This document shows, in pieces, positions 8,671 to 17,648 of a DNA stretch of 64,000 bases. The DNA lies in NCBI RefSeq assembly GCF_007830265.1, contig NZ_VLKE01000001.1:620001-684000 (forward strand), read 5' to 3'. The position numbers and the translations under genes were made by a program. Under the pieces are notes generated by a model. That model was not told the origin of the DNA, did not search any database, and saw only the letters and a list, made by a program, of their open reading frames with translations. This stretch comes from Micromonospora olivasterospora (GTDB lineage: Bacteria > Actinomycetota > Actinomycetes > Mycobacteriales > Micromonosporaceae). Position 1 is the stretch's first letter, and each line of letters opens with the position of its first letter.

Positions 8671-9039
8671 TCAGGGGCGGTACGTGCCGAACGACCAGAT
8701 GTTGCCGGCGAGGTCGCGGGCCACGTAGTCGCGGGAGCCGTAGTCGGTGTCGAACGGCTCCCGCACGATCTCGGCACCGGCCGTGCGAGCGCGGGCGTGG
8801 TGGGCGTCGACGTCGTCGACGGCGACGTAGACGGCGTAGTCGTCCTCGGCCGGACGCATGCGCGGGCCGGGACCCCGGCCGAGCATCACCATGCCCGTGT
8901 CCAGCACCAGCTCGGCGTGGACGATCGTGCCGTCCGGCGCGCGGTGCACCTCGCGCGCGTCGAAGCCGAAGGCGGCGTGGAGCCAGTCGACAGCAGCCTG
9001 GGGGTCGGGATACCGGAAGACCGGGTAGACGGTTCGCAT
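8671..9039 (-). CDS. VOC-superfamily (glyoxalase/bleomycin-resistance-like) protein
   Basis: Protein of 122 aa with one vicinal-oxygen-chelate module: MRTVYPVFRYPDPQAAVDWL at the N-terminus, GTIVHAELVLDTGMVML in the middle and DVDAHHARARTAGAEIVREP near the end, closing with DLAGNIWSFGTYRP. It resembles PhnB/EhpR-type VOC proteins, which act as dimers in metal-dependent chemistry or drug sequestration. ATG 9039 is chosen because homologous sequence starts there and CAGACT lies 6 nt upstream. Function not predictable. Confidence 0.88.
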   Translation of the reverse strand: MRTVYPVFRYPDPQAAVDWLHAAFGFDAREVHRAPDGTIVHAELVLDTGMVMLGRGPGPRMRPAEDDYAVYVAVDDVDAHHARARTAGAEIVREPFDTDYGSRDYVARDLAGNIWSFGTYRP

Positions 9040-9117
9040 GCCCCGAGTCTGCCGGTCGGGCACCGCCGACGATTGGACGAATGTGACCGGCGGTCGGTCA
9101 GACGCGGACCTGCGCCC

Positions 9118-9309
9118 TCAGGGACCGGTACGGGCGGCAGCGGGTGACGCGACGCGACCGGCAGGGGTGGGATGCGAGGGCGCGTCCGGCCCGGGCCGGA
9201 CGGCAACAGGCGGCGCGACGAGACCAGCGGGGGTGCGGCCGGCGAACTCGCGGAAGTCCCGGATCAGGTGGAACTGGTCGTAGTAGCCGCAGGCAACCGC
9301 CAGCTCGGC
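9118..9309 (-). pseudogene. AraC-family regulator relic (C-terminal HTH end only)
   Basis: In one minus frame the sequence reads GAELAVACGYYDQFHLIRDF followed by REFAGRTPAGLVAPP, the unmistakable end of the second HTH of an AraC/XylS activator, then a stop at 9120-9118. Upstream the same frame enters Pro/Glu/Gly-rich repeat sequence and has no ATG, GTG or TTG before the in-frame stop beside the uvrB end. The sensor domain and first HTH are gone, so nothing is likely to be made from it. Confidence 0.7.
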
Positions 9310-9442
9310 GCCGCCGGGCCGGCCCGTCCGCGGCCACGGCCACGGCGGCTCGGGCGGCCCACCGGCCTCGGGCGGCTCCCCACCGGCCTCAGCCAGCCCG
9401 CCGGTCTCGGGCCACTCCCCGCCGGTCTCGGGCCGCTCCCCG

Positions 9443-9496
9443 CCGACCTCAGCCAGCCCGCCGACCTCAGCCAGCCCGCCGACCTCAGCCAGCCCG
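9443..9496. repeat. 18-bp tandem repeat x3 inside a degenerate repeat tract
   Basis: Three exact head-to-tail copies of CCGACCTCAGCCAGCCCG. Related degenerate units extend over about 9350-9515, between the AraC relic and the end of uvrB. Confidence 0.85.
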
Positions 9497-9574
9497 CCGG
9501 CCTCGGGCCGGCCCGGTGGTCGGCGGCGCCCGGAACCGGGTGGCCGGCGTCGACCGCCTCGCGCATCGGAAGAG

Positions 9575-11680
9575 TCACTTCACGCCGGCCGCGTCCATCC
9601 CGCGCAGCTCCTTCTTGAGGTCGGCGATCTCGTCGCGGATGCGGGCGGCCAGCTCGAACTGCAGCTCCCGCGCCGCGGCCAGCATCTGGTCGTTGAGCTC
9701 CTGGATGAGCTGGGCCAGGTCCGCCCGGGCCATGCCCTCCCGGGACGGGCCCGCCGCCCCCGCCCGGCTGCGGCTGCGGGTCTCCTTGACCGGCGCCTTG
9801 CCCCGGGAGAGCTGCCGCACCGCGCCGCCGACCCGGGAGTCGGTGTCCTCCGCCTCCCGGTAGATATCGTCGAGGATGTCGTGGATCTTCTTGCGCAGCG
9901 GCTCGGGGCTGATGCCGTGCGCCTCGTTGTGCGCGATCTGCTTGGCCCGGCGCCGGTTGGTCTCCTCGATCGCGTCCGCCATCGAGGGGGTGATCTTGTC
10001 GGCGTACATGTGGACCTGGCCGGAGACGTTCCGGGCCGCCCGGCCGATCGTCTGGATCAGGGACCGGCCGCTGCGCAGGAAGCCCTCCTTGTCGGCGTCC
10101 AGGATCGCCACCAGGGACACCTCGGGCAGGTCGAGGCCCTCGCGGAGCAGGTTGATGCCGACCAGCACGTCATAGTCGCCCTTGCGCAGCTCCCGCAGCA
10201 GCTCGACCCGGCGCAGCGTGTCGACCTCGGAGTGCAGGTAGCGCACCCGGATGCCGTTCTCCAGCAGGTAGTCGGACAGGTCCTCGGCCATCTTCTTGGT
10301 GAGGGTGGTGACCAGCACCCGCTCGTCCCGCTCGGTGCGCAGCTTGATCTCGTGCATGAGGTCGTCGATCTGGCCCCTGGTGGGCTTCACGATCACCTCG
10401 GGGTCGATCAGCCCGGTCGGGCGGATCACCTGCTCGACGAACTCGCCCTGGGCCTGCTCCAGCTCCCACGGCCCCGGGGTGGCGGAGAGGAAGACCATCT
10501 GGCCGACCCGCTCCAGGAACTCGTCGAAGCGCAGCGGCCGGTTGTCGGCGGCGCTGGGCAGCCGGAAGCCGTGGTCGATCAGCATCCGCTTGCGGGACGC
10601 GTCGCCCTCGTACATGCCGCCGATCTGCGGGATCGTCACGTGCGACTCGTCGACGACGGTGAGGAAGTCGTCGGGGAAGTAGTCGAGCAGGCAGTGCGGC
10701 GGGCTGCCGGGCAGCCGGCCGTCGATGTGCATCGAGTAGTTCTCGATGCCCGAGCAGAACCCGACCTGGCGCATCATCTCGATGTCGTACGTGGTGCGCA
10801 TCCGCAGCCGCTGCGCCTCCAGCAGCTTGCCCTGCCGCTCCAGCTCGGCGAGCCGCTCGGCCAGCTCGGCCTCGATGTCGCGGATCGCCCGCTCCATCCG
10901 CTCGGGACCGGCCGCATAGTGGGTGGCCGGGAAGATCAACAGGTGGTCGACCTCGCGGACCACGTCGCCGGTGAGCGGGTTGAGGTAGTAGAGCTTCTCC
11001 ACCTCGTCGCCGAACAGCTCGATCCGGACGGCCAGTTCCTCGTACGCCGGGATGATCTCGAGCGTGTCGCCCCGCACCCGGAAGGTGCCCCGCTGGAAGG
11101 CCACGTCGTTGCGGGTGTACTGGACGTCGACCAGGCGGCGCAGCAGCTGGTCCCGGTCGAGCTCCTGCCCCACCGCGACCCGCACCGCGCGGTCGAGGTA
11201 CTCCTCCGGGGTGCCCAGGCCGTAGATCGCCGACACCGTGGCCACCACGACCACGTCGCGGCGGGTGAGCAGCGACATCGTCGCGGAGTGCCGCAGCCGC
11301 TCGACCTCCTCGTTGATCGAGGAGTCCTTCTCGATGTAGGTGTCGGTCTGGGGGATGTACGCCTCGGGCTGGTAGTAGTCGTAGTAGGAGACGAAGTATT
11401 CCACCGCGTTGTGCGGCAGCAGCTCGCTGAACTCCTTGGCCAGCTGGGCGCAGAGCGTCTTGTTGGGGGCGAGCACCAGCGTCGGCCGCTGCAGCCGCTC
11501 GACGAGCCAGGCCGTCGTGGCGCTCTTGCCCGTGCCGGTGGCGCCGAGCAGGACCGTGTTGCGGTCGCCTCGACGCACCCGGCGCTCCAGGTCGTCGATG
11601 GCGGCCGGCTGGTCGCCGGCCGGCTGGAACTCACTGACGACCTGGAAACGGTTGTCGAGCCGGGGAATGTCGAGCGCCAT
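9575..11680 (-). CDS. uvrB: Excinuclease ABC subunit UvrB
   Basis: Protein of 701 aa, the DNA-damage-verifying helicase-like subunit of nucleotide excision repair. Walker A at residues 46-53 (GATGTGKS), the beta-hairpin region [15 protein letters not shown], motif DESHVT, motif [11 protein letters not shown], and the C-terminal UVR/UvrC-binding motif ([19 protein letters not shown]). ATG 11680 is chosen because conserved sequence starts there and TACCGT lies exactly 7 nt upstream. No SOS box of the mycobacterial type was seen upstream. It runs alone on the minus strand. Confidence 0.98.
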   Translation of the reverse strand: MALDIPRLDNRFQVVSEFQPAGDQPAAIDDLERRVRRGDRNTVLLGATGTGKSATTAWLVERLQRPTLVLAPNKTLCAQLAKEFSELLPHNAVEYFVSYYDYYQPEAYIPQTDTYIEKDSSINEEVERLRHSATMSLLTRRDVVVVATVSAIYGLGTPEEYLDRAVRVAVGQELDRDQLLRRLVDVQYTRNDVAFQRGTFRVRGDTLEIIPAYEELAVRIELFGDEVEKLYYLNPLTGDVVREVDHLLIFPATHYAAGPERMERAIRDIEAELAERLAELERQGKLLEAQRLRMRTTYDIEMMRQVGFCSGIENYSMHIDGRLPGSPPHCLLDYFPDDFLTVVDESHVTIPQIGGMYEGDASRKRMLIDHGFRLPSAADNRPLRFDEFLERVGQMVFLSATPGPWELEQAQGEFVEQVIRPTGLIDPEVIVKPTRGQIDDLMHEIKLRTERDERVLVTTLTKKMAEDLSDYLLENGIRVRYLHSEVDTLRRVELLRELRKGDYDVLVGINLLREGLDLPEVSLVAILDADKEGFLRSGRSLIQTIGRAARNVSGQVHMYADKITPSMADAIEETNRRRAKQIAHNEAHGISPEPLRKKIHDILDDIYREAEDTDSRVGGAVRQLSRGKAPVKETRSRSRAGAAGPSREGMARADLAQLIQELNDQMLAAARELQFELAARIRDEIADLKKELRGMDAAGVK

Positions 11681-11687
11681 GACGTCA

Positions 11688-11693
11688 ACGGTA
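11688..11693 (-). promoter_or_regulatory. -10 element TACCGT, leaderless uvrB start
   Basis: TACCGT, 7 nt, then the ATG at 11680. No room for a ribosome binding site. Confidence 0.5.
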
Positions 11694-12110
11694 CGCCGCA
11701 GGTCCGACAAGCCGGCCAACTACGGTGAGTCCTTGATCGGCTTCAATATTCCCGTTGTGTGGCACATCTCACCGCGCTAGGGTGCTTCCGTAGGCCGCTC
11801 GCGGCGGCCGTCCGGGCCGGCGGCCGAGCCCCTCGAAGGGCCGGCACGCCCCCGGCACAGGAGGTCGCAGCACCCGGACGACCGGCGTGCGCACCCGAGG
11901 TGGTCGCGCCGAGGCGCAGACCGGCCGCCGCGAGCGCCCCAACGCCCCGAGGCCGACGGGGAGTCCCGCCCGACAACCCCACGCGGCCCGCCCACGGCGC
12001 GAGCACAGTCGGCATCCCGCTCCCGACCGGACCGCCCCCGCCGCGGACACCCCGCGGCCCACCCTCCACGCGGGCGTCACCTGTCCGGCACACCGCTAGT
12101 TCATCCACCC
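11694..12110. other. Intergenic region upstream of uvrB, no supported gene
   Basis: About 415 bp. The part near 11740-11770 has lower GC (TTCAATATTCCCG) and may carry promoter signals. The rest is GC-rich with open frames on both strands but no recognisable protein motif. Confidence 0.4.
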
Positions 12111-13876
12111 GTGGAGAACTCGTCGCGGCCCACGAGCCCTGCCGAACCGGCGACCGGCCCCGCCGACCGGACCGCCCGGCGGACATCCGGCCCCGCCCAC
12201 TCCGCCGGCCCGGGCGCCGGCCTGGGCCCGGTGGCCAAGGCGGTGGCCGGCGCCGCCCGGGCCGGCGTACCGCCCGCCGGCCAGGCGGTCGTCCCGCCCA
12301 CGGCGGGGGCTGCCGGGCCGGTGGCGACGCGCCGCGCGGATACGCCCGCCGCACGCGCCGACGCGACCCCCGATCCCGGGATGGCCGGTGCCGACCCGGC
12401 CGACATCGACGCGGCCGACCGGGCCTGCGGCGGCCGGCGCCGCGCCGTCCGCATCGCGTTGGGCGTGGCCGCCGTCGCGTCGGCGGCGGGCCTCACCGCC
12501 GGGCTGCTGACCTGGGCGCCGACGGAGCCGGAGCCGTCCCGGCCGCTGACCGGGCCGAGGCGCAGCGGTTCGCCGCCGTGCGGGTCACCAACCAGCGGGA
12601 CGTCCGGTCAGGCCTGCGGCTCACCCTCGGTGACGCCAGCGCGCGCCTCGACCTCGTCGGCTGGATCGACTGGTCCCGGTCGCTGGCGTACGTCGACGTC
12701 GGCGGGCCCGGGGCCGGGCCGGACCGCGGGCTGGTCCAGGCACCCCCCGGCTGCTGCTCGCCCGGCCGACCCGGCCGCGGTGCCCGCGCCGGCGCCCCAC
12801 CGCTGGTGCCGCCCGCCGACGGGTGCGGGTGCCGGCCCCGTCCGCCCGGCCCTGCGCCCCGCGCTCGACCTGCTCTTCGCGCTCGCGGCGCCCCGCCCCG
12901 AACCGCCCGGGTCGCTGCCCGAGGGCGACGGCCGCTGGCTGGGCCGCGCCGAGGCCGGCGGCCAGCCCGTGGACATCCTCCAGGCCCCGCTGCCCGGCGG
13001 CGGCGCCGATCGGCGGGACACCGACAACCCGGGTACGGCCACGCCGGCCCCGACGTGGCCCGGCCCCGTCGCCAGCCTGCGGCCGCCGCGGCGCCGTCCG
13101 GCGTCACGCGGCCGCTGGACGGGCCGGCCCGCTGGTGGATCGACCGGGACGCCCGCCTGCACCGGCTCGAGGGACGCCTGCCCGGCGGCGTACCGGTGAT
13201 CCTGGAGCTGCAGCGGACCAACCGGCCGACGCTGTGGCCGGTGCCGGCCCTGGGCGGGCGGCCGGGGCTGCCGCGGGCGCTCACCGGACCCGAGGAGGAC
13301 CGGCTCGCCCGGCTGCCGGCCCGGCTCCGGGCCGACGGCGGCGCGGCCGTGACGCTCACCGCGCCCGTCGCGCCGGGCGCCACACCGCACGGTACGGGCT
13401 GGGTCAGCTGGACAGCCCGCGCGGCGTACCTGGCGGTCGGCGACCCCGCCGCCCCCGACGGACGGACGCTGCGCCGCTACGACCCGGGCGGCCTGTGGGT
13501 GACGCCGTCCCCGGGCGACCCGGTCGCCGGGCCTCCCCCGCTGCCGCCGCCGCGCGCCGCCTGGCAGTGGCGCCCGCCCGCGACGGACGACGTGGACGCG
13601 CTGCTGGCCGCCGCGCTGCGGGCCGGCGAGGCGGCGGCATCGCCCGCGTCGGCGAGCCGGGTCCGGGGCGACCGCGCCGCCGGCCGGACGGTCGACGTGG
13701 TGGAGGTGAACACCCGGCAGGGGCGGGTGCGCTACTGGATCGACCGGGACGGAGTGCTGCGCCGACTGGAGCTGCGCACCCGCCTCGGCACGTACGCGCA
13801 GCTCGACCTGGACCCGGGCCGCACGCCGGCGCTGCCGCCGGTGGCCCCGCCCGCGCCGCCGCCTCCCACCCGCTGA
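12111..13876 (+). pseudogene. Membrane-anchored protein with two tandem repeat domains, multiple frameshifts
   Basis: Coding signal is continuous but hops between frames. It starts at GTG 12111 with a Pro/Ala-rich cytoplasmic tail and one membrane helix (IALGVAAVASAAGLTAGLL). It then shifts near 12540 into AEAQRFAAVRVTNQRDVRSG, near 12745 into RLLLARPT, near 12775 into PAAVPAPAPHRW, and between 13020 and 13100 into the final frame ending PPPPTR at 13876. Each switch needs one added base. The reconstructed outer part holds two related domains of about 190 aa, each with a W-V/I-x-W-S/T-R-x-AY strand and a YWIDRDGVLRRLEL or WWIDRDARLHRLEG hairpin, resembling LppX/LprG-like lipid-carrier folds. 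It is either decayed or badly sequenced. Function unknown. Confidence 0.6.
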
Positions 13877-13878
13877 CC

Positions 13879-14022
13879 GGGCGAAGCCGGGCCTGGCCAC
13901 CCGCCCGCCGGCCGGGCGAACGGGCCGGGCGAAGCCGGGCCTGGCCACCCGCCCGCCGGCCGGGCGAACGGGCCGGGCGAAGCCGGGCCTGGCCACCCGC
14001 CCGCCGGCCGGGCGCACCGGGG
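13879..14022. repeat. 48-bp tandem repeat, three copies
   Basis: Units start with GGGCGAAGCCGGGCCTGGCC at 13879, 13927 and 13975; the third diverges at its end. Shorter CGGGGCCGGGCG-type units continue to about 14140. The tract fills the gap between two convergent genes. Confidence 0.85.
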
Positions 14023-14151
14023 CCGGGCGAACCGAGGCCGGGCGAACGGGCCGGGCGAACGGGCCGGGCGCACCGGGGCCGGGCGCACCGGGGCCGGGCG
14101 AAGCACCGGGCCGGGCGAAGCACCGGGGCGGGCCGGGTGGCGGTGGACGGG

Positions 14152-15384
14152 TCAGGGGCGCCAAGCCGTCCGGGCGGCCCACTCCTCGGCGAGGTGGTGC
14201 TCCTCGTCGAACCACGGCTCCTTGCCGTCGGCGTAGCCGGCGACGTCCGGCCCGCCGGCCGCCAGCCGCCGCTTCAGCGCCAGGTACGCCTCCCGCCGCT
14301 GCGGGTCGGCGCGCAGGTGGTCGCGCATCAGCAGCGCGTACCGCCAGCCGGGCGAGCCGGCCGGCCGCAGGTGCAGGTACACCGGGCGGCCGGGGTCGGC
14401 GCTGCCGTGCAGCCGCTTCTCCCACCGGCCGCCGCCCGGGTCCGCCGTCCCCCCGGCCAGCCCCGCGGATCCCGCACCGCCGAGCGTGACCGCGCGGGCG
14501 TTGTCCCACCAGTCCCCGGGCAGCCGCGGAAAGCCGGCCGCGGCGAGCCGCTCCGCCAGCGGCCCGTCCGCCTCCGCCAGGCTCGGCACGGTGAGTTGGA
14601 CGTCGACGACGTCCTTGGCCGCCAGGCCGGGAACGGCCGTGGAACCGATGTGGTCGATCCGCAGGTCGGCGGGGGCGATCGCGTGCCGGATCCGGGCGGC
14701 CAGCCGGGCGTACTGCTCCGGCCAGCTCGGGTCCGGCCCGGTCAGCACCACCCGGTCCGGGCGCGCCGCCCGCCGGTGGCGCACGTTCGCCTCGTACGGC
14801 AGCAGCCGCTCCCGCCACAGCCGGTCCACGGCGGCGTGCAACTCGTCCAGGCTGCCGTCGTTGCGCAGCACCACGTCGGCCGCTGCCCGGCGGCGCGCGT
14901 CGTCGGCCTGCGCGGCGATCCGCCGCTCGATCTCCGCCCGGTCCATCCCCCGGTCGCGCTCCAGGCGCGCGAGCCGGGTCGCCACGGCCGTCTCCACGAC
15001 GACCACCAGGTGGTACGTCGGGGCGAGCCCCACCTCGACCAGCAGCGGCACGTCGTTGACCACGACAGCGTCCGGTGCCGCCGCGGCGGCCAGTTCGGCG
15101 CTGCGCGCCCGGACCCGGGGGTGGGTGATCGCCTCCAGCCGGAGGCGGGCCTCCTGGTCGGTGAAGACCACCGCGCCGAGCGCGGCCCGGTCCAGCGCGC
15201 CGTCGGGCCCGAGCACCTTGTCGGAGAAGGCGGCGACGATCTCGGTCAGCCCCTCGCTGCCCGGCGCGACCACCTCGCGGGCGATCCGGTCCGAGTCGAG
15301 CACCACCGCGCCGAGCGCGGCCAGCCGGGCCGCGACCGCGCTCTTGCCGGACCCGATCCCGCCGGTCAGTCCCACCTTCAGCAC
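14152..15384 (-). CDS. coaE: Dephospho-CoA kinase fused to GrpB/UPF0157 domain
   Basis: Protein of 410 aa. Residues 1-200 are CoaE, the last step of coenzyme A synthesis, phosphorylating the 3'-OH of dephospho-CoA: P-loop GLTGGIGSGKS, DSDRIAREVV, ITHPRVR and VVNDVPLLVE. Residues about 215-410 are a GrpB nucleotidyltransferase-like domain (IDHIGSTAVPGLAAKDVVDV). This fusion is characteristic of Actinobacteria. GTG 15384 matches the usual N-terminus (MLKVGLTGG). A better ribosome site (GGAGG) serves GTG 15405, which would add seven residues, so the start is uncertain. It lies downstream of rpsA across a long structured spacer. Confidence 0.95.
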   Translation of the reverse strand: MLKVGLTGGIGSGKSAVAARLAALGAVVLDSDRIAREVVAPGSEGLTEIVAAFSDKVLGPDGALDRAALGAVVFTDQEARLRLEAITHPRVRARSAELAAAAAPDAVVVNDVPLLVEVGLAPTYHLVVVVETAVATRLARLERDRGMDRAEIERRIAAQADDARRRAAADVVLRNDGSLDELHAAVDRLWRERLLPYEANVRHRRAARPDRVVLTGPDPSWPEQYARLAARIRHAIAPADLRIDHIGSTAVPGLAAKDVVDVQLTVPSLAEADGPLAERLAAAGFPRLPGDWWDNARAVTLGGAGSAGLAGGTADPGGGRWEKRLHGSADPGRPVYLHLRPAGSPGWRYALLMRDHLRADPQRREAYLALKRRLAAGGPDVAGYADGKEPWFDEEHHLAEEWAARTAWRP

Positions 15385-15424
15385 CGGCCCAGTCAACCGG
15401 ATCACCCCGCCCTCCGCCACCCCG

Positions 15425-15680
15425 GGCCACTCACCCCACCCCCCACCCCCACCCCCCGCCTCCCCGCCTCCCGCCTCCCCGCCGCCCGCCGCCCTCCTCC
15501 CCTCCCCTCCCCTCCCCCTCCCCTCCCCTCCCCCTCCCCGCGATCTTGCACTTCCGGCCCCCGGTTCGGGAGTTTGTGCCCGGTTCGTCCGGGCCGAAAG
15601 TGCAAGATCGCGGAATGCCGGGGCGGGCGCGCGCGGGGGCGGGGAGGGGCGGGGAGGGGCGGGGAGGGGCGGGGAGGGTG
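15425..15680. repeat. Large inverted-repeat structure with mirrored pyrimidine and purine tracts
   Basis: A C/T tract at about 15430-15538 (repeated CTCCCC) is followed by a 21-bp inverted repeat, 15540-15560 (GCGATCTTGCACTTCCGGCCC) and 15591-15611, with one mismatch. Then comes a G/A tract at about 15635-15678 (repeated GGGGAGGGGC) complementary to the pyrimidine tract. The whole could extrude as a long cruciform; the purine strand has runs suited to G-quadruplexes. No gene is supported here. Confidence 0.8.
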
Positions 15681-15706
15681 TGGGCGCGGGGAGGTGGAAG
15701 CGGCGC

Positions 15707-15757
15707 GGGCCCCGCCCCCGACGATCCGGTGGTTACCGGATCGCGGGGACGGGGCCC
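15707..15757 (-). terminator. Hairpin terminator after rpsA
   Basis: Inner perfect stem CGATCCGGT-GGTT-ACCGGATCG extended by an imperfect GGGCCCCG/CGGGGCCC outer stem, 64 nt downstream of the rpsA stop. Confidence 0.7.
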
Positions 15758-15820
15758 GTCGTCGTCAGCGGCGACTCACCGCGCGGCGTCAGACGCGCCG
15801 AGCTGGAGTCGTCACCAGGG

Positions 15821-17302
15821 TCACTTGCCGCCGGCGAGCTTCTCCCGCAGAGCGGCGAGCGCCTCGTCGGTGGCCAGGGTGCCCGAGGGCTCCTCGGCCT
15901 GCCGGCTCGGCGCCGCGGCGGCGCCGCCGCCGGACACGGCCGGAGCCGGGTTGGCAGCGGCCTCGGCCTCGGCGGCCCGGGAGTTCTGCACCTGCTTGGT
16001 GTGGGCCTCCCAGCGCTGGCGCGCCTCGGCGTACTGCTGCTCCCACGCCTCGCGCTGCTTCTCGTACCCCTCGAGCCACTCGCCCGTCTCCGGGTCGAAG
16101 CCCTCCGGGTAGATGTAGTTGCCCTCGGCGTCGTAGGTCGCGGCCATGCCGTAGAGGGTCGGGTCGAAGTGCTCCTCGCCCTCGACGAAGCCCTCGTTGG
16201 CCTGCTTGAGCGACAGCGAGATCCGGCGGCGCTCCAGGTCGATGTCGATGACCTTGACCATGACCTCGGAGCCGACCTGGACGACCTGCTCCGGGATCTC
16301 GACGTGGCGCTCGGCCAGCTCGGAGATGTGGACCAGGCCCTCGATGCCGTCGTCCACCCGGACGAAGGCGCCGAACGGCACCAGCTTGGTGACCTTACCC
16401 GGAACGATCTGCTGGATCGCGTGGGTGCGGGCGAACTGCCGCCACGGGTCCTCCTGGGTCGCCTTCAGCGACAGCGAGACCCGCTCGCGGTCCAGGTCGA
16501 CGTCGAGGACCTCGACCTCGACCTCCTGGCCGACCTCGACAACCTCGGACGGGTGGTCGATGTGCTTCCAGGACAGCTCGGAGACGTGCACGAGGCCGTC
16601 CACGCCGCCCAGGTCGACGAACGCGCCGAAGTTGACGATCGAGGACACGACGCCCTTGCGGACCTGGCCCTTCTGCAGCTTGTTGAGGAACTCGGTGCGC
16701 ACCTCGGACTGCGTCTGCTCCAGCCAGGCCCGGCGGGACAGGACCACGTTGTTGCGGTTCTTGTCCAGCTCAATGATCTTGGCCTCGAGCTCGCGGCCGA
16801 CGTACGGCTGCAGGTCGCGCACCCGCCGCATCTCGACCAGGGAGGCGGGCAGGAAGCCGCGCAGCCCGATGTCGAGGATGAGACCACCCTTGACGACCTC
16901 GATGACCGAGCCGCGGACGACGCCGTCCTCGTCCTTGATCTTCTCGATCGTGCCCCAGGCCCGCTCGTACTGCGCCCGCTTCTTGGAGAGGATCAGGCGA
17001 CCCTCCTTGTCCTCCTTCTGGAGGACGAGGGCCTCGATGTGGTCACCGACCGAAACGACCTCGGCCGGGTCCACGTCGTGCTTGATCGACAACTCCCGCG
17101 AGGGGATGACGCCCTCGGTCTTGTAGCCGATGTCGAGCAGGACCTCGTCCCGATCGACCTTGACGACGGTGCCTTCGACAATGTCGCCGTCGTTGAAGTA
17201 CTTGATGGTCTCGTCGATCGCGGCGAGGAAAGCCTCCTCGGAACCGAGATCGTCGTGGGTGACCCGGGTGGCGCTCGAGGGGGCCTCGATGCTGCTCGTC
17301 AT
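15821..17302 (-). CDS. rpsA: 30S ribosomal protein S1
   Basis: Protein of 493 aa, the mRNA-binding S1 protein of the small subunit. Four S1/OB domains are visible: about residues 35-105 (GDIVEGTVVKVDRDEVLLDIGYK), 120-185, 205-275 (GQVRKGVVSSIVNFGAFVDLGG) and 290-360 (GKVTKLVPFGAFVRVDDGIEGL). A Glu/Gln/Ala-rich tail follows. Four S1 domains rather than six is the actinobacterial form. ATG 17302 starts the conserved MTSSIEAP sequence. A promoter candidate about 180 nt upstream implies a long leader. Confidence 0.97.
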   Translation of the reverse strand: MTSSIEAPSSATRVTHDDLGSEEAFLAAIDETIKYFNDGDIVEGTVVKVDRDEVLLDIGYKTEGVIPSRELSIKHDVDPAEVVSVGDHIEALVLQKEDKEGRLILSKKRAQYERAWGTIEKIKDEDGVVRGSVIEVVKGGLILDIGLRGFLPASLVEMRRVRDLQPYVGRELEAKIIELDKNRNNVVLSRRAWLEQTQSEVRTEFLNKLQKGQVRKGVVSSIVNFGAFVDLGGVDGLVHVSELSWKHIDHPSEVVEVGQEVEVEVLDVDLDRERVSLSLKATQEDPWRQFARTHAIQQIVPGKVTKLVPFGAFVRVDDGIEGLVHISELAERHVEIPEQVVQVGSEVMVKVIDIDLERRRISLSLKQANEGFVEGEEHFDPTLYGMAATYDAEGNYIYPEGFDPETGEWLEGYEKQREAWEQQYAEARQRWEAHTKQVQNSRAAEAEAAANPAPAVSGGGAAAAPSRQAEEPSGTLATDEALAALREKLAGGK

Positions 17303-17483
17303 GTGGGCGGTTGCTCCGGTCGGATGGTTTGTCACAGCAGGCGTGGTGTCGCGGTGACCTGTTCGCGCCAGCGGATCCGTCGCCGGGCACACCGAACGAT
17401 CGCTCAGTGGGATCATGTGATGTGGCTCCGTTGACCGCGCACCTGCTCCCTGCCGAGGCACACGATCCGCGAGCGCGTCGTCT

Positions 17484-17514
17484 AGCCTACCCTCTGCATT
17501 ACCACAGCGTGCAA
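17484..17514 (-). promoter_or_regulatory. Candidate rpsA promoter
   Basis: On the minus strand TTGCAC (17514-17509), 19-nt spacer, TAGGCT (17489-17484). The 346-bp gap 17303-17648 between rpsA and the methyltransferase gene holds this promoter and a leader of about 175 nt; no other gene is seen. Confidence 0.45.
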
Positions 17515-17635
17515 GCCCTCCCGCCCTCGCGACAGCGCGTCAGCTGCGAAAGCGGAGATTTCGGCTGTAAGGAGCCACGGCTGTCTCACACGTCACATCC
17601 ACCACGGCGGTAGCGGGTGGCCGCCGCCGAGGGCC

Positions 17636-17641
17636 TAGCGT
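17636..17641 (+). promoter_or_regulatory. -10 element TAGCGT deciding the methyltransferase start
   Basis: TAGCGT, 7 nt, then GTG 17649. The in-frame GTG at 17640 overlaps the box and so cannot be in the transcript. Confidence 0.5.
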
Positions 17642-17648
17642 GGCGGGC

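Noticed and set aside
12608..15430. Very long minus-strand open frame (about 940 codons)
   Set aside because: It runs antisense to the membrane protein and in the wrong frame of coaE; its Arg/Gly/Ala-rich product has no motif. It is a GC-bias shadow.
15425..15680. CRISPR array
   Set aside because: The tracts are simple C/T and G/A repeats without unique spacers, and no cas genes are present.
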